The notes under the pieces were generated by a model, which saw nothing but the letters and a program-made list of their open reading frames with translations, searched no databases and had not been told where the DNA came from. A DNA stretch of 64,000 bases from Gamsiella multidivaricata. Its lineage: Eukaryota; Mortierellomycota; Mortierellomycetes; Mortierellales; Mortierellaceae. Shown here piece by piece: positions 9,085 to 21,319 of this stretch; position 1 is the stretch's first letter, and every line of letters begins with the position of its first letter. The stretch is taken from contig NW_026251725.1 of NCBI RefSeq assembly GCF_025024155.1, positions 248,001 to 312,000 of the forward strand, given 5' to 3'. The position numbers and the translations under genes were made by a program.

Positions 9085-11493
9085 CTAGCACTTGCAGCCC
9101 TTCTTGTTATTCAACATCGGGGCCACGTGCGTATGCCAGTAGGCTGGAGGGTCAAACGACTTTTGGGCCGCGTTGACCGTCGCGAAATAAGCTGGGTAGA
9201 TATCACCATCATACTTTCCGATCGGCGCCTTGATCACAAAGTCGGGGATGATCCATGCATCCACCAGAGGCACCGCATCCTTGCGCAGATCCTTGCACTG
9301 ATCCAAAAACAACTCTCGAACCTGCTTCGCGTGTGATCCATCGAAATAGCCCTCCTCCAAAAACATCTCGAGGTGTCGCTTCAGTGCAACTGTTCCCATC
9401 AATTGGCCAATCTTCACAAGCATCGGATACACGGACTTGCCCTTGTGCGCCTCAATACCACGCTGATACAGGATCAAATAGTAGCGCCAGGCATGAATGT
9501 CCGCAAGGCGAACCAGCTCCGTCTGGTTTGCGTTCCAGGCCTGGTCAAAATTCGCCTTGCCAGCCTCCTTCAGTCTCGCACCCAAATCCGCTGCCTTCTT
9601 CGCACAAGCCCAGGTCAAAATGTCGATGACGACCTCATGCTTCGAAAGGTCGCGTGGATCCTGCAAATTGACCTTCCCGTTGGCAATGATCTTCTTATAG
9701 TCGTTGAAGTAGCTGACCGATCCAACGACCTCCTGCCCTTCCTGTGCCCACTTCAAAGCCGTGATCAAGTACCGTGCCAGCTGCTGCATCATCACCACAT
9801 TGTCTCCGGCTCCAGTGGTAACGACCCCATAGTCGCCGATCAACCCAGCGATCGCATTGTAGGACGAGTATGCATGACCACCGCAGGCTCTGCGACAAGA
9901 CTCCAGGATCTCAGTGACATACCACGACAATGCGGCCTTGAATCCTGCAGAAATGCCGTGTTGATCAGGGATCTCTCGCATGAACGCAACGGCGTCCGTC
10001 TGAGCATAGGCGGCAACTTCCTCCCACTTGTCCATTAAAACTTTGTCAACAACGTTAAGCGTGTACAGGAACGCAACACCGGGCATCAGACTGGTATAGT
10101 GAGTCTGGTAGTCCAGGATCTGCTCATCATGGTTTCCTTGGCGACGGACTGCACCGTATCGAACTGCGACTGTAAGGGCGTTGGACAACACTACCTGTGA
10201 GCCGCCCAAGATGGTAAAGCGTTCGGGGATCAGGGTTGCGTAGGATAGAACTGGATTGGGAGACGGTGAGAATTCGCCTTCAGGACTGATGGAAGCCCAC
10301 CGCATCAGCATGTAGTCGCGTGGGATTCGAACAGCCGTAAACTGGATCCAGCCATTGTCAAGGCCCTGACGCGATGACTTATGGCCGATATCACCGCAGG
10401 TGACACCAGGCAGCAGCTTGCCAGTCTTGGGATCACGAAGAGGCACGATGAACCAATTGATACCATGGTTCTCTCCATTGACAATTGTTTGGCAGATAGC
10501 AACTATTGAAACGAATTGTGTGTGTCCGTTGTCAAAAAAGTTGTGGCTGTCACTTTAGGATGAATGGGTAGCAGATGCTTGAGCCGAGATTCGCTTACCT
10601 GTATGGGTTGCTGTTTCGCCAGACATTCCGATCCACCACTTTGTAGAGGTCAGGGTAGGCGAATGGATAATCCATTCACTTGTAGCATGGTCATACGTCG
10701 AAGTCGTTTCCAGTCCACGCAAGTTTGAGGAGTGTCCCAACTCTGTCTGTAATACGAAGAGGTATACCAATGGCAATGGCATCGTTAGGAAGTTCGTCCC
10801 GCCAGCCATACAATACAGCACATAGGAGCAGTCCACCCTCCTTGTCTCTCAACCTACCATGGCGAAGCAGCCGATGACCCTCCACTTGTCAATATCGTCC
10901 ATCCACTTGTCCTGCTGCTCTGCGGTTCCGAACAGCTTGAATGCCTGTCGAAACAGCATTTCATGCACATAGATCCTCATCGAGAATGACTCGGAGTAAA
11001 AAGTCATGGCCTTGAACAGTGCCTGTTGCAGGCGCAAGTCCTTGGTCTCCTTCTTCAGTTGGATCATGCGTGCAATCTGGCGCATCGTCAGTTCTCGGTC
11101 CTCAGCCCGCGTCAGGTCGTAGTGGTGCCCCTCGGGGAGGCGAAGGTCGGGGTCGCGCTGAACCATCTGGTACGCGATGCTCTATACCAACAGTCGCATT
11201 TCAATCGGAGTTTGGGTGCGAGTAGCCAATGAATAACGTATTCGCTACACTGAAAGATAGCACAGCTGAACTGAACATCTGTTTACCATGGCTTCCACGT
11301 TCTCCTTGCCGCGAAGAAGGAGCTCGGTCATATCTTCGACCTTGAATGAGGCATTGGCACGCTCACGGGCAAGGTCAGCGGGTCCTGTGGGCTTGTCACT
11401 ATGGATAGCATAACGCTGAAAACAAGGCTGGATAGAGAGATGGTTCCGAACAGAGACCAAACGGGTCAAGGCAGTTGTTGTGGACGAGTCCAT
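9085..11493 (-). CDS. Peroxisomal acyl-CoA oxidase
   Basis: Acyl-CoA oxidase catalyses the first, FAD-dependent and H2O2-producing step of peroxisomal beta-oxidation. Four exons on the minus strand: 11493-11287, 11181-10858, 10746-10599, 10502-9085. Together they give 2097 nt and 698 residues, normal for the family. The middle exons carry family hallmarks: [13 protein letters not shown] followed by [21 protein letters not shown], then the IPRDYMLMR and [13 protein letters not shown] regions near the FAD and substrate sites. The start is the ATG at 11491-11493; the TTG-led extension upstream is not used. The C-terminus ends KKGCKC, so there is no PTS1 (SKL-type) tripeptide. Residues 11-19, RLVSVRNHL, fit the PTS2 consensus exactly. 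The gene is convergent with nothing on its left and lies head-to-tail with ATP2. Confidence 0.95.
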
Positions 11494-11813
11494 GAGAGCA
11501 AAGCGAATCGTTTTTGTGATGTGCAAAGGAATGAAACTGCTGAAGCGGGAATTTGAGAAGGAGTGCTTGATCCGAATTTATATTTCCTTGTACACCAACA
11601 TATAAACAACTTTTCATTGGTTCCATTGGTGTTCTCATCCTCAAACGGAGGATATGGTCGATAGCAATGCAGTGTGAAAAGAGAGGTTGTTTAATTGTAT
11701 CAAATAATAAACAGAAAGAGATAAAAGCAGAGAGGGAGGGAGAGAGAAGAGTAGGGTGAGCGTGTAATTGTCATTGACTGAACAAGATGGGTGTTGAATG
11801 CACTTTAATATAT
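11494..11813 (-). promoter_or_regulatory. Acyl-CoA oxidase promoter with paired CCAAT boxes
   Basis: Upstream of the acyl-CoA oxidase start, two CCAAT boxes (read as ATTGG on the plus strand) lie at 11616-11620 and 11625-11629, spaced nine bases apart. A TATA-like TTTATA stretch is close to the start. The rest, up to 11813, is the 3' side of ATP2. Binding by a HAP/NF-Y-type complex is inference from the motif alone. Confidence 0.4.
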
Positions 11814-14061
<2,248 letters not shown>

Positions 14062-14893
14062 GGTAGGCTGAATCCACGGGTGGGGGAGGGACCTTTGGAT
14101 TTGGATGAAGGGGAGGAATGGAGAGAAAAGGGACGGAAGGATATGTTATTTCTCGCGACTGGATGGAACCAATAAGGGGCGTGCACAATTGCGACCGGGG
14201 AGGGGAGGAGAGAGGAGGAAATAGTCTACGGCCCAGGTTTGTTTTGAAAACACGGGTGCTCCTCATTGGCTAGGAGGAGGCGTCTACGTCAACCGTGGAA
14301 TTCTGGTGGGAATTAAGGCTCTTCCCATTGCTTTATCAATAACTACATGTGCGGTTGACACTGCAATGAACCTGAGCAATTTTCCACTCCCTTCTTTTAT
14401 TTTTACTTGATCACCGCCTCTACACAGAACCTCTACACCAAACCACTATTTCCGATAGCTTCATATTCTCACGGCTCCGCGATGCGCATCGACGGGTGTG
14501 GTCTTTCCTGAAAAAGAAAGGATACGGGGCTACTGTGCGCTATAATACTCTGTTCTCCTCAGTCTTTATTGCATCGACCCGACGCGTCGAGTAGGATGGA
14601 GTTCGTACAGCTATGGCGATATGACAAGAAACCATTACTTCCTGTCATGTGCCTGAATCGAACCTTGAAGCTTTCCCCGCACGAATGCAAGATTCTGATT
14701 GGACAATTGGACTAAGTAGAGTTTCCCTCACACGCCCTTTGTGTTCTATGGTCTTCATCTTTGACGGGACTTGGTCCCATCTGAATCTCTTCTTAAATTC
14801 ATCATCCCCTCTTTCCTTCCCCATTCCCGGTACCTCTCCATCTCGCTCTCTGCCTGTCTTGTCTGTCTCTTGCCTCTTGGTATCCCCAACATA
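14062..14893. promoter_or_regulatory. Divergent promoter region between ATP2 and BFR1
   Basis: About 830 bases separate the two divergent start codons. CCAAT boxes are visible near both genes: 14169-14173 and 14265-14269 on the ATP2 side, and 14698-14702 and 14706-14710 (as ATTGG) on the BFR1 side. CCAAT/HAP control of respiratory genes is known in fungi, so it is a plausible but unproven mode for ATP2. No further gene is seen here. Confidence 0.45.
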
Positions 14894-16833
14894 ATGTCTG
14901 TCACCGCACCCACCACCTCTACGGCACCGGCCACCCGCACATACGTCAAGAAGCCTAACCAGGATGAGAAGAACGAGACCATCAAGGAGATCGAGGCCAA
15001 CATGGACAAGATTCGCCCTCGTCTGGTAAGTCTTATTGACTCGGAAGCCTCGAGTCATCAAATTCCAGACCTACCAATGCGATTGCCGTTAGATATCAAA
15101 ACAGGAAAGCTACAAGGCCTTCCGGCGGTCCGCACTCTTCCAAAAGATGACAACTGCTCATCTCATCTGTGTTAGAAAATCGTCTGATGAGACAAGACCG
15201 ACAAGTTAATCAGTTCATAATCCTCATCTCTCCTTTCTCTTGATTCTACTACTTGTTTAGAACGCTGTCAAGGATGCCATCGCCGCTATGACCGCCAAGT
15301 CCGAATCCGATCCCAGAACCGCTCTCCGTAAGCACTTGGGTGAACTTCGTGAAAAGCAGGCCGAGAACAAGAAGGGCAAACAGGCCAAGATTGATCAGCT
15401 CAACACTTTGAACAATGCTTTGAAGAAGAAGGTCAGTTCAATTGCCCTTTGACAAGCAATTGACTACTCGATCTGATCCGTGGTGTGTCAAAAAAACGTT
15501 TGTACTCACTTTATCCCCTCCATTCTCACTGATCGTACAGGTTGCTGACTTGAAGGCTACTCAGGACAAGCTGCAGTACAAGACTCAGGAGGCTGTTGAT
15601 GCTCAGATTGCGTAGGTCAAACTCTCAATGTGTGCTTGACCAGATCACTTGATGTTCATCTCAGATTTTCATTCTGACTTCATACCCTCTATATTGCTCA
15701 ACCTTCTGGTCAATAGCAAGCTGGAGAAGCAGGTCGACTCTGGATCGATTAAACTGGTCGAGGAAAAGCGCATCTTGACTGAGATCTCTTCACTCAAGAA
15801 GGCCAAGAAGACCGTTGACGCTATCCAGGCCCAGCAGGCTGCCATCGATGCCGACAGGGCCGCCATTGCTGCTCTCAAGGAGACCATTGATGATCAGACT
15901 GCCAAGGCTCTGAGTGCTGAATACAACCAGATCCAGGCTGAGTTGGACGAGATCACCAAGTCCAAGGATGAAGTCTGGAAGAAGCGTAACGACCTGTTCG
16001 ATGAGCGCGCCCGTCTCCAAAAGGAGCTCGATGCTGAGTACCAGCGCAAGAAGGCCATCAACGACGAGTACTTCGAGGCCCTTCGTGAGCACCAAAAGTT
16101 CCAGCAGGAGGAGCAGGCTCGCAAGCGCGAGGAATACCAGACAAAGAAGCAGCAAGAGTTGGAGGAGAAGCGCCTCGCCATTGCCAAGGAGGAGCGAGAG
16201 CTCGCCGAGATTCCTGCCTACGCCAACGAGATCGTCACCTGCGAGAGTGTTTACAAGTATTTGCTCCAGTTCAGCAAGAACGAGAAACACATTGCAGAGA
16301 CTGCCACCACCGCTGCCACTGACAGCCCCAACCCCAACATTCGCCAGGCTGACACTACCACCAATGTCCCCAGCGGCATGATGCTGACTAAGAAGGCTGA
16401 CAAGGAGGAGGAGGTGTTCTTTGTTGGAAAGTCCAAGAAGAGCAAGGGACCCAAGGAGAAGAAGGTCGAGGTCAGCTCTTTCAAGCTGCCTCTCGCTCTT
16501 CTCGAGCAGCTGGTAAGTGTTGTAACATGTGCAATCTGATGTATCTTATATGAAGAGTATCATGTTTTCCTTTACTAAAGCCTAATGCTGTCCTTTCTTT
16601 TCTAGCTCGAACTTAAGGTCCCTGTCCCTACTTCGTCTGCTGATCTCGGTAAGACTTTGGAGGCATTGGTCGAGAAGAAGGAGTACTACAAGTCGAACCA
16701 GGAGAAGGCCACTGCCGAGAACAAGCGTAAGGCCGAGGAGCGCATCGCCAAGTTGACCCTGTCCGAAACCACCGAGTCGACTGAGGCCACTCCCGAGAAG
16801 GCTGCCGAGGTTGAGGCCACTGCCTGTAAGTGA
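14894..16833 (+). CDS. BFR1: Bfr1-like nuclear segregation / mRNP protein
   Basis: Bfr1 is a coiled-coil, ER- and polysome-associated mRNP protein linked in yeast to secretion and chromosome segregation. Five exons: 14894-15025, 15261-15431, 15541-15611, 15717-16512, 16606-16833. They sum to 1398 nt, 465 residues, close to yeast Bfr1 (470). After a short Thr/Ala-rich start comes the conserved block IKEIEANMDKIRPRL, then long heptad-rich charged helices with Lys/Glu/Gln repeats and the conserved ICESVYKYL-like segment (VTCESVYKYLLQF). A terminal Glu/Thr/Ala-rich tail ends in TGA at 16831-16833. A good donor (GTAAGT) overlaps this stop; splicing to the AG at 16932-16933 would create TAA at the junction and remove only the last two residues. 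Confidence 0.93.
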
Positions 16834-17920
16834 TCTCCGTGATCCATATTACTATATGGTCATTGCAACTGGCTGCTGAACCTTTTTCTAATATGCTGCA
16901 TTTCCTCTCTCTTCCTTCACTCTGGGCATTTAGAATCCTTATACCGACCAGTTTTGATCCGACATAGAGTATGAGAACCCAAACCCCCCGCGCCTGCACA
17001 ACTTGATTTCTGGAAGGATCTCTAGTTGTTGATCTGTAAAACGAAGATATCCAGATTTACCGTGTTCATCCTCTTAAATAAAACGCATACAGAAACTTAT
17101 TATCAAACAATCTTACAAACGGCGTAGATCGTGCTCGGTATAGCGTTGAGGGAGCCACGCGAGTGCTCGATTGCCTGAAATACGAGCGCAGGGTTCTACC
17201 CTCGAAAATGAAAGCTTAAGGGTTCAGATGCTCTTCTTGAATAATGGATGGTTTATTACAACGTCAAAGGTGGGACATAATCGATTCTTTCTCTGAACCA
17301 GTTCAATTTCAAAATGGTTAGCAGTCATCCACCAGAAGGGCGGAAAAAAAATCAAGGACATCCAAGACCAAAAGAACCATCCATGGGCATCCAACGACAA
17401 CAACGAGGCATCCATCAGTATTAAACGCTATCAGGACCGAGAAAACGGCACCATCGTCACCGGATCATGGATATCATTTAGGTCCATGTCCGGATCCACC
17501 CTCATGCATCTCCTCACTACTTGCTATCCTGTCAATTTGATTCGATGACAATCACAACAAACGTTTGAACGAGGAACAGGAAACGCCCTCTACCATAGCC
17601 AAAACTCACCACTCGAGCAACTAGCTATCAGCCATGTCGGTTTTACAGGGCACAGTGATCTTTGACCGGGGTGAAGGTCTGAATCGGCACTACGCTATTG
17701 CCGTTTCTGAACCGCTGGAGCGAGCGATATAACGCATCGTGAAGCCATGGGTCTATGGCTTAGGGACTGCCAAGGAGCGGTATTACATGAAAGCAGGAAA
17801 CCAGAAGCAGGAAACCGGAAGCAGGAGACAAAAACCAACAACAACGGCAGTTCATCACTGATGAACCTATGATTCAGTAGACTAATCAGGACGACTTCAA
17901 CTCGTTTCCTCCGTATCTAG
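16834..17920 (+). other. BFR1 3' region and 5' region/first intron of RPL18
   Basis: No complete gene lies here. The right part must contain the first exon of RPL18, which in this family can be as short as the start codon. Candidates include the ATG at 17634-17636 (ATG TCG before GTTTTA), but no donor is convincing. The acceptor of the next exon is clear (TATCTAG ending at 17920). An imperfect repeat of GAAGCAGGAAACC lies at about 17795-17830. Confidence 0.5.
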
Positions 17921-19016
17921 GGTATTGACATTAAGAAGCACCACGTTCGCAACAAGAACCGTCAGGCCCCCAAGTCTGAGGATGTCTACCTGTTGTTGCT
18001 CGTCAAGGTATGAACCGGAACTCTGCATAGACCTGACATCCGCCAACTTTTTTTCTGCTCGTTATTCTTCAGACCGACAACACAGAGCGATTGGCGCAGG
18101 GCGCATTTTTTTTTCCCAGCCACGAAGGACGAAGGACATTTGGCGTGGAACTTGCATTGACAACTATAAGACCTCATTGAAATACACCAACATTGATATG
18201 GGCGAGTCCCAAACACTGCGTTAATTCTGTACACAACTCTGATCAGGAATCAGGAAAAAGAGCCGACATCTTCGAATGACCAACACTGGCGATCTGATTC
18301 GCCTGTTAAGGACTTGGACGTTATCGAAGCAATTGGAAACTGTGAACGCTATGAAAATATCTTCAAAAACGCTTCGTGAGTTATGGATCAGGATAGGACA
18401 TGATTGCAAAGATTCTTAGTCTCCACACACCGAACGCAAACGTTTCAGAACCTCAGCACCTTTTTCGAACGAGGATAAGGATACCAACGTCCAATAGCAC
18501 AGACATGCAGACACTCACTCCTTTTTCGCCTGTCTTTGATCCATTCGACAACAGCTCTACAGATTCCTTGCCCGCCGCACGGACTCTTCCTTCAATAAGG
18601 TCGTCTTGAAGCGTCTCTTTATGTCGCGTGTCAACCGCCCCCCTATGTCGGTTTCCCGCATCGCCCGCAACATGGCTGGCAAGGAGGGCAAGACCGCCGT
18701 CGTTGTCGGCACTGTCACGGATGATGTCCGCTTCCTCGAGGTCCCCAAGCTCACAATCGCCTGCTTGCGCATCACCAAGACCGCCAAGGCCCGCGTCTTG
18801 AAGGCTGGTGGTGAGGTTATCACCTTCGATCAGCTTGCCCTCCGCGCTCCCACTGGTGCCAACACCGTCTTGCTCCGTGGCAAGAAGAACACCCGTGAGG
18901 CCGTCAAGCACTTTGGCATGGGCCCTGGCAAGCACGCCAAGCCCTATGTCCAGAGCAAGGGTCGCAAGTTCGAGAAGGCCCGTGGTCGTCGTGCCTCCCG
19001 CGGCTTCAAGGTTTAA
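17921..19016 (+). CDS. RPL18: 60S ribosomal protein eL18 (first exon unresolved)
   Basis: Structural protein of the large cytosolic ribosomal subunit. Two exons are certain: 17921-18007 (starts [19 protein letters not shown]) and 18555-19016 (starts [20 protein letters not shown]), separated by a 547-base intron. The start codon must come from a tiny upstream exon that I could not place. The final protein would be about 183-185 residues, matching the family (yeast 186). The conserved C-terminus with [20 protein letters not shown] is complete and ends in TAA. I looked for box C/D elements in the introns and found no pair good enough to call a snoRNA. Confidence 0.95.
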
Positions 19017-19293
19017 ATACCTTTATCCCTTGTGGTGGTGCTGTCAATCATTCCTGCAATCTTTAACTGTCCAAAATAAATACCTGTTTTCGGTCTCCAT
19101 TTCGTCCAACTTTTCATGTCAATGGCCAGAAAATCGACATTTTGCGATGGAACGCGTGGATACTGTTGACCAAAAGAAAAAAAGGAAAAAGAAAACGAAT
19201 GGGTTGAGAGGCAGACGTTGGATTTATTATTATTACGATGAAAAGGGGGATGAGATAAACTATTTTTTTGGTGGCGCGTAGTTGCGAGTCCCT

Positions 19294-20615
19294 TTAAAGC
19301 TTTGGACCATACCAGCTAGAGTAGACTTCAGGATGGCACCGCTGTACAGTCTTAAAGATATGTTCCCCATTACTCCAGCTTCCCAGTCTCGAGGCCAACG
19401 CATCACTACCCTCTTTAATCTCGAGTGCATCCACCAGACTTTCAAGCTCGTCCTTAGAATTCAACGACTCTGTATCCGAAAGCGATGCAAGCGACGATGC
19501 GGACGATATAGATATTGGCATGCCTCTGGCGGTCATATTCGACATCGAAGACACGGAGCGCTTCAACAGACCCCGCACAGGAAGACGATGCGGGATCCTT
19601 GCGGTCAAAGCTGGATCAAAAAAGAACGGAATGCTATACCGGTCCTGTCCAGAGGTGTTGTTCAACACGCGATGGACTGTCGCGTTGTAAAGACCACCCG
19701 TCAACCTTTCCATCGACTCTCCCATCGTGACAATAAACGTCTCTGGCACAGGCCGCGTATCCATCCACTGCCCCGTTACAGGATCCTGGCCCTGCAATCC
19801 ACCCACACTATCTTGCAGCAACACCGTCAAGAAACCCGTATCCTTATGCGCACCACAGCCGATGGTTGCCGCATTCTCAACTGAGGGATATCTTGCGCAC
19901 TTGATGCGGTAGTACGGAGAGTCGCCAAAGAGGTCTTTGAAATAAGATCCATCGAGATCCAGGGACAGGGCAACAGCTTCCATCAGATGCTGAGACAGAG
20001 TCTCGAGCTGGGCCATGAATTCGAGAATAGAGGACTTGAATTCGGGGACGAGGGCCAAGGTACTCAGGGGCCATTGGTTAGGACCCTGAAGACCTTCATA
20101 GTCTGGAGAGACTGAAGGAATAAAGGACTCGATTGGGGCCTGCTCGGGTGCAAACTGGAGCTGTTCGCGATGATCCACTTCATTGTTTGTCATCTCATTC
20201 CCTAAAAAGGTATAGGTTTGGCATTAAAGGTCTGATTTATGCTTTCGCGACATTGCTGTGCAGGAGAGGAGAGACACATACCCATGAGTTTGTACCCTCG
20301 AAAGTGTTGGCTATTTCCGATCAACATCTTCTTTTTCTCCTCCACGGGCAGTGCAAAATAATCCCGAACTGCCTTCAAAGCCCCGCCGGTGACCTGCTCA
20401 GGGACACCATGATCCCTAATATAGAACGTCCCAACCTCCATCAGGGATTCTTGCATCTCCTGGAGAAATTGGGGTCTTGTCTCCAGACACAAAAAGTCCT
20501 TTAGTGACAAGACCTTGATCGTCAGGGGCCCTGATCTGGCGGAAAGGGATGCCTTGCAGGTCGAGGACGTGACCAATGGCAGGGTCGTGTTTCGGGGTGA
20601 GGGCACGGACATCAT
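19294..20615 (-). CDS. 2-oxoglutarate/Fe(II)-dependent dioxygenase (IPNS-like)
   Basis: A member of the isopenicillin-N-synthase-like 2OG-Fe(II) oxygenases, which use iron, oxygen and 2-oxoglutarate to oxidise small molecules; the substrate is unknown. Two exons: 20615-20282 and 20201-19294, 1242 nt, 413 residues. The N-terminal DIOX region is recognisable (GTFYIRDHGVPEQ, FRGYKLMG). The catalytic core has the iron-binding HxD (GAHKDTGFLTVL), the distal His (NATVHRVLN) and the Arg that holds 2OG (RYSIPFFFDP). The first ~35 residues in the ATG-led frame look like an out-of-frame product, whereas the next frame reads ALTPKHDPAIGHVLDLQGIP, so a frame change near codon 35-40 or a different start is possible. 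The start is divergent from a small plus-strand frame at 20882. Confidence 0.9.
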
Positions 20616-20881
20616 TTTCGTAATTGTTGGTGAGACAAAGGACGTGACAAAAAGGGTTCAGGGGTAAGGTTGGGCTGGTACAAGATTTGGCAAGATTGCT
20701 GGTTGATTCATGCGGACAGAAAAGGGTTGGAAGAGTGTCAGTGGTGAACTCGATGAACGCATGAGAGGCGCGAGCCGATTGATTCGATTTGCAGGGGGAC
20801 AGGCGGGGAATTTTGTAACGCACCTTGACGTCCAGATCTTAAAGACGACAGCTAAGCGCGCTGCTCGTGTGAAATAAATAT

Positions 20882-21319
20882 ATGCCGATATGTATAGCTA
20901 GAGGGTTGGTGCGAAATGAGACCGAATCTTGCAGAATGTTGAAACTCGTTGGGATACAGGCCGTTATGTACGATGTCGCGGATGAGAAGCAGCTAGAGGA
21001 GGTTGCGAGAAACGTATCGCGCCAGCAGGGGTCGGTCCAGTATATCGGTACTATCCTGTTGGTTAATCGGGATGCAAGTGTCGTCAAAGACCAATATAGG
21101 GTTGTAGGGATGTGCGATGTGCGGCTCGAAAATATGAGAGGTTTGGATGAGAAGATGCGCGAAAGACAAAAGGAGTATGGAATGGAATCGACGGCTGGAT
21201 CTCGCCATTTTTATAACCACGGGCCACCTCCGTACAAAGAGATGTGCTTGGTCAGAAACTTTGTATCCCATGTATCGATAGGTCGCGAGTTGGACAGAGA
21301 AGGGGTCGGATTAAACTAG
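20882..21319 (+). CDS. Small hypothetical protein
   Basis: A 145-codon frame starting ATG at 20882, divergent from the 2OG oxygenase. Its composition is protein-like for most of its length (for example VGIQAVMYDVADEKQLEEVA and IGTILLVNRDASVV), with alternating hydrophobic and charged residues and no low complexity. It matches no family I know, and no introns are needed. The first 15 residues may not belong. It could be a real small gene or a fragment; there is no supporting context. Confidence 0.3.
   Translation: MPICIARGLVRNETESCRMLKLVGIQAVMYDVADEKQLEEVARNVSRQQGSVQYIGTILLVNRDASVVKDQYRVVGMCDVRLENMRGLDEKMRERQKEYGMESTAGSRHFYNHGPPPYKEMCLVRNFVSHVSIGRELDREGVGLN

Noticed and set aside
15790..16290. 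A 166-codon minus-strand Leu/Val-rich frame inside BFR1
   Set aside because: Shadow of the coiled-coil coding sequence; no start context or family.
17640..18554. Box C/D snoRNA in the RPL18 introns
   Set aside because: C-box-like CTGATGA near 17859 has the wrong first base and no D box or terminal stem at a proper distance.
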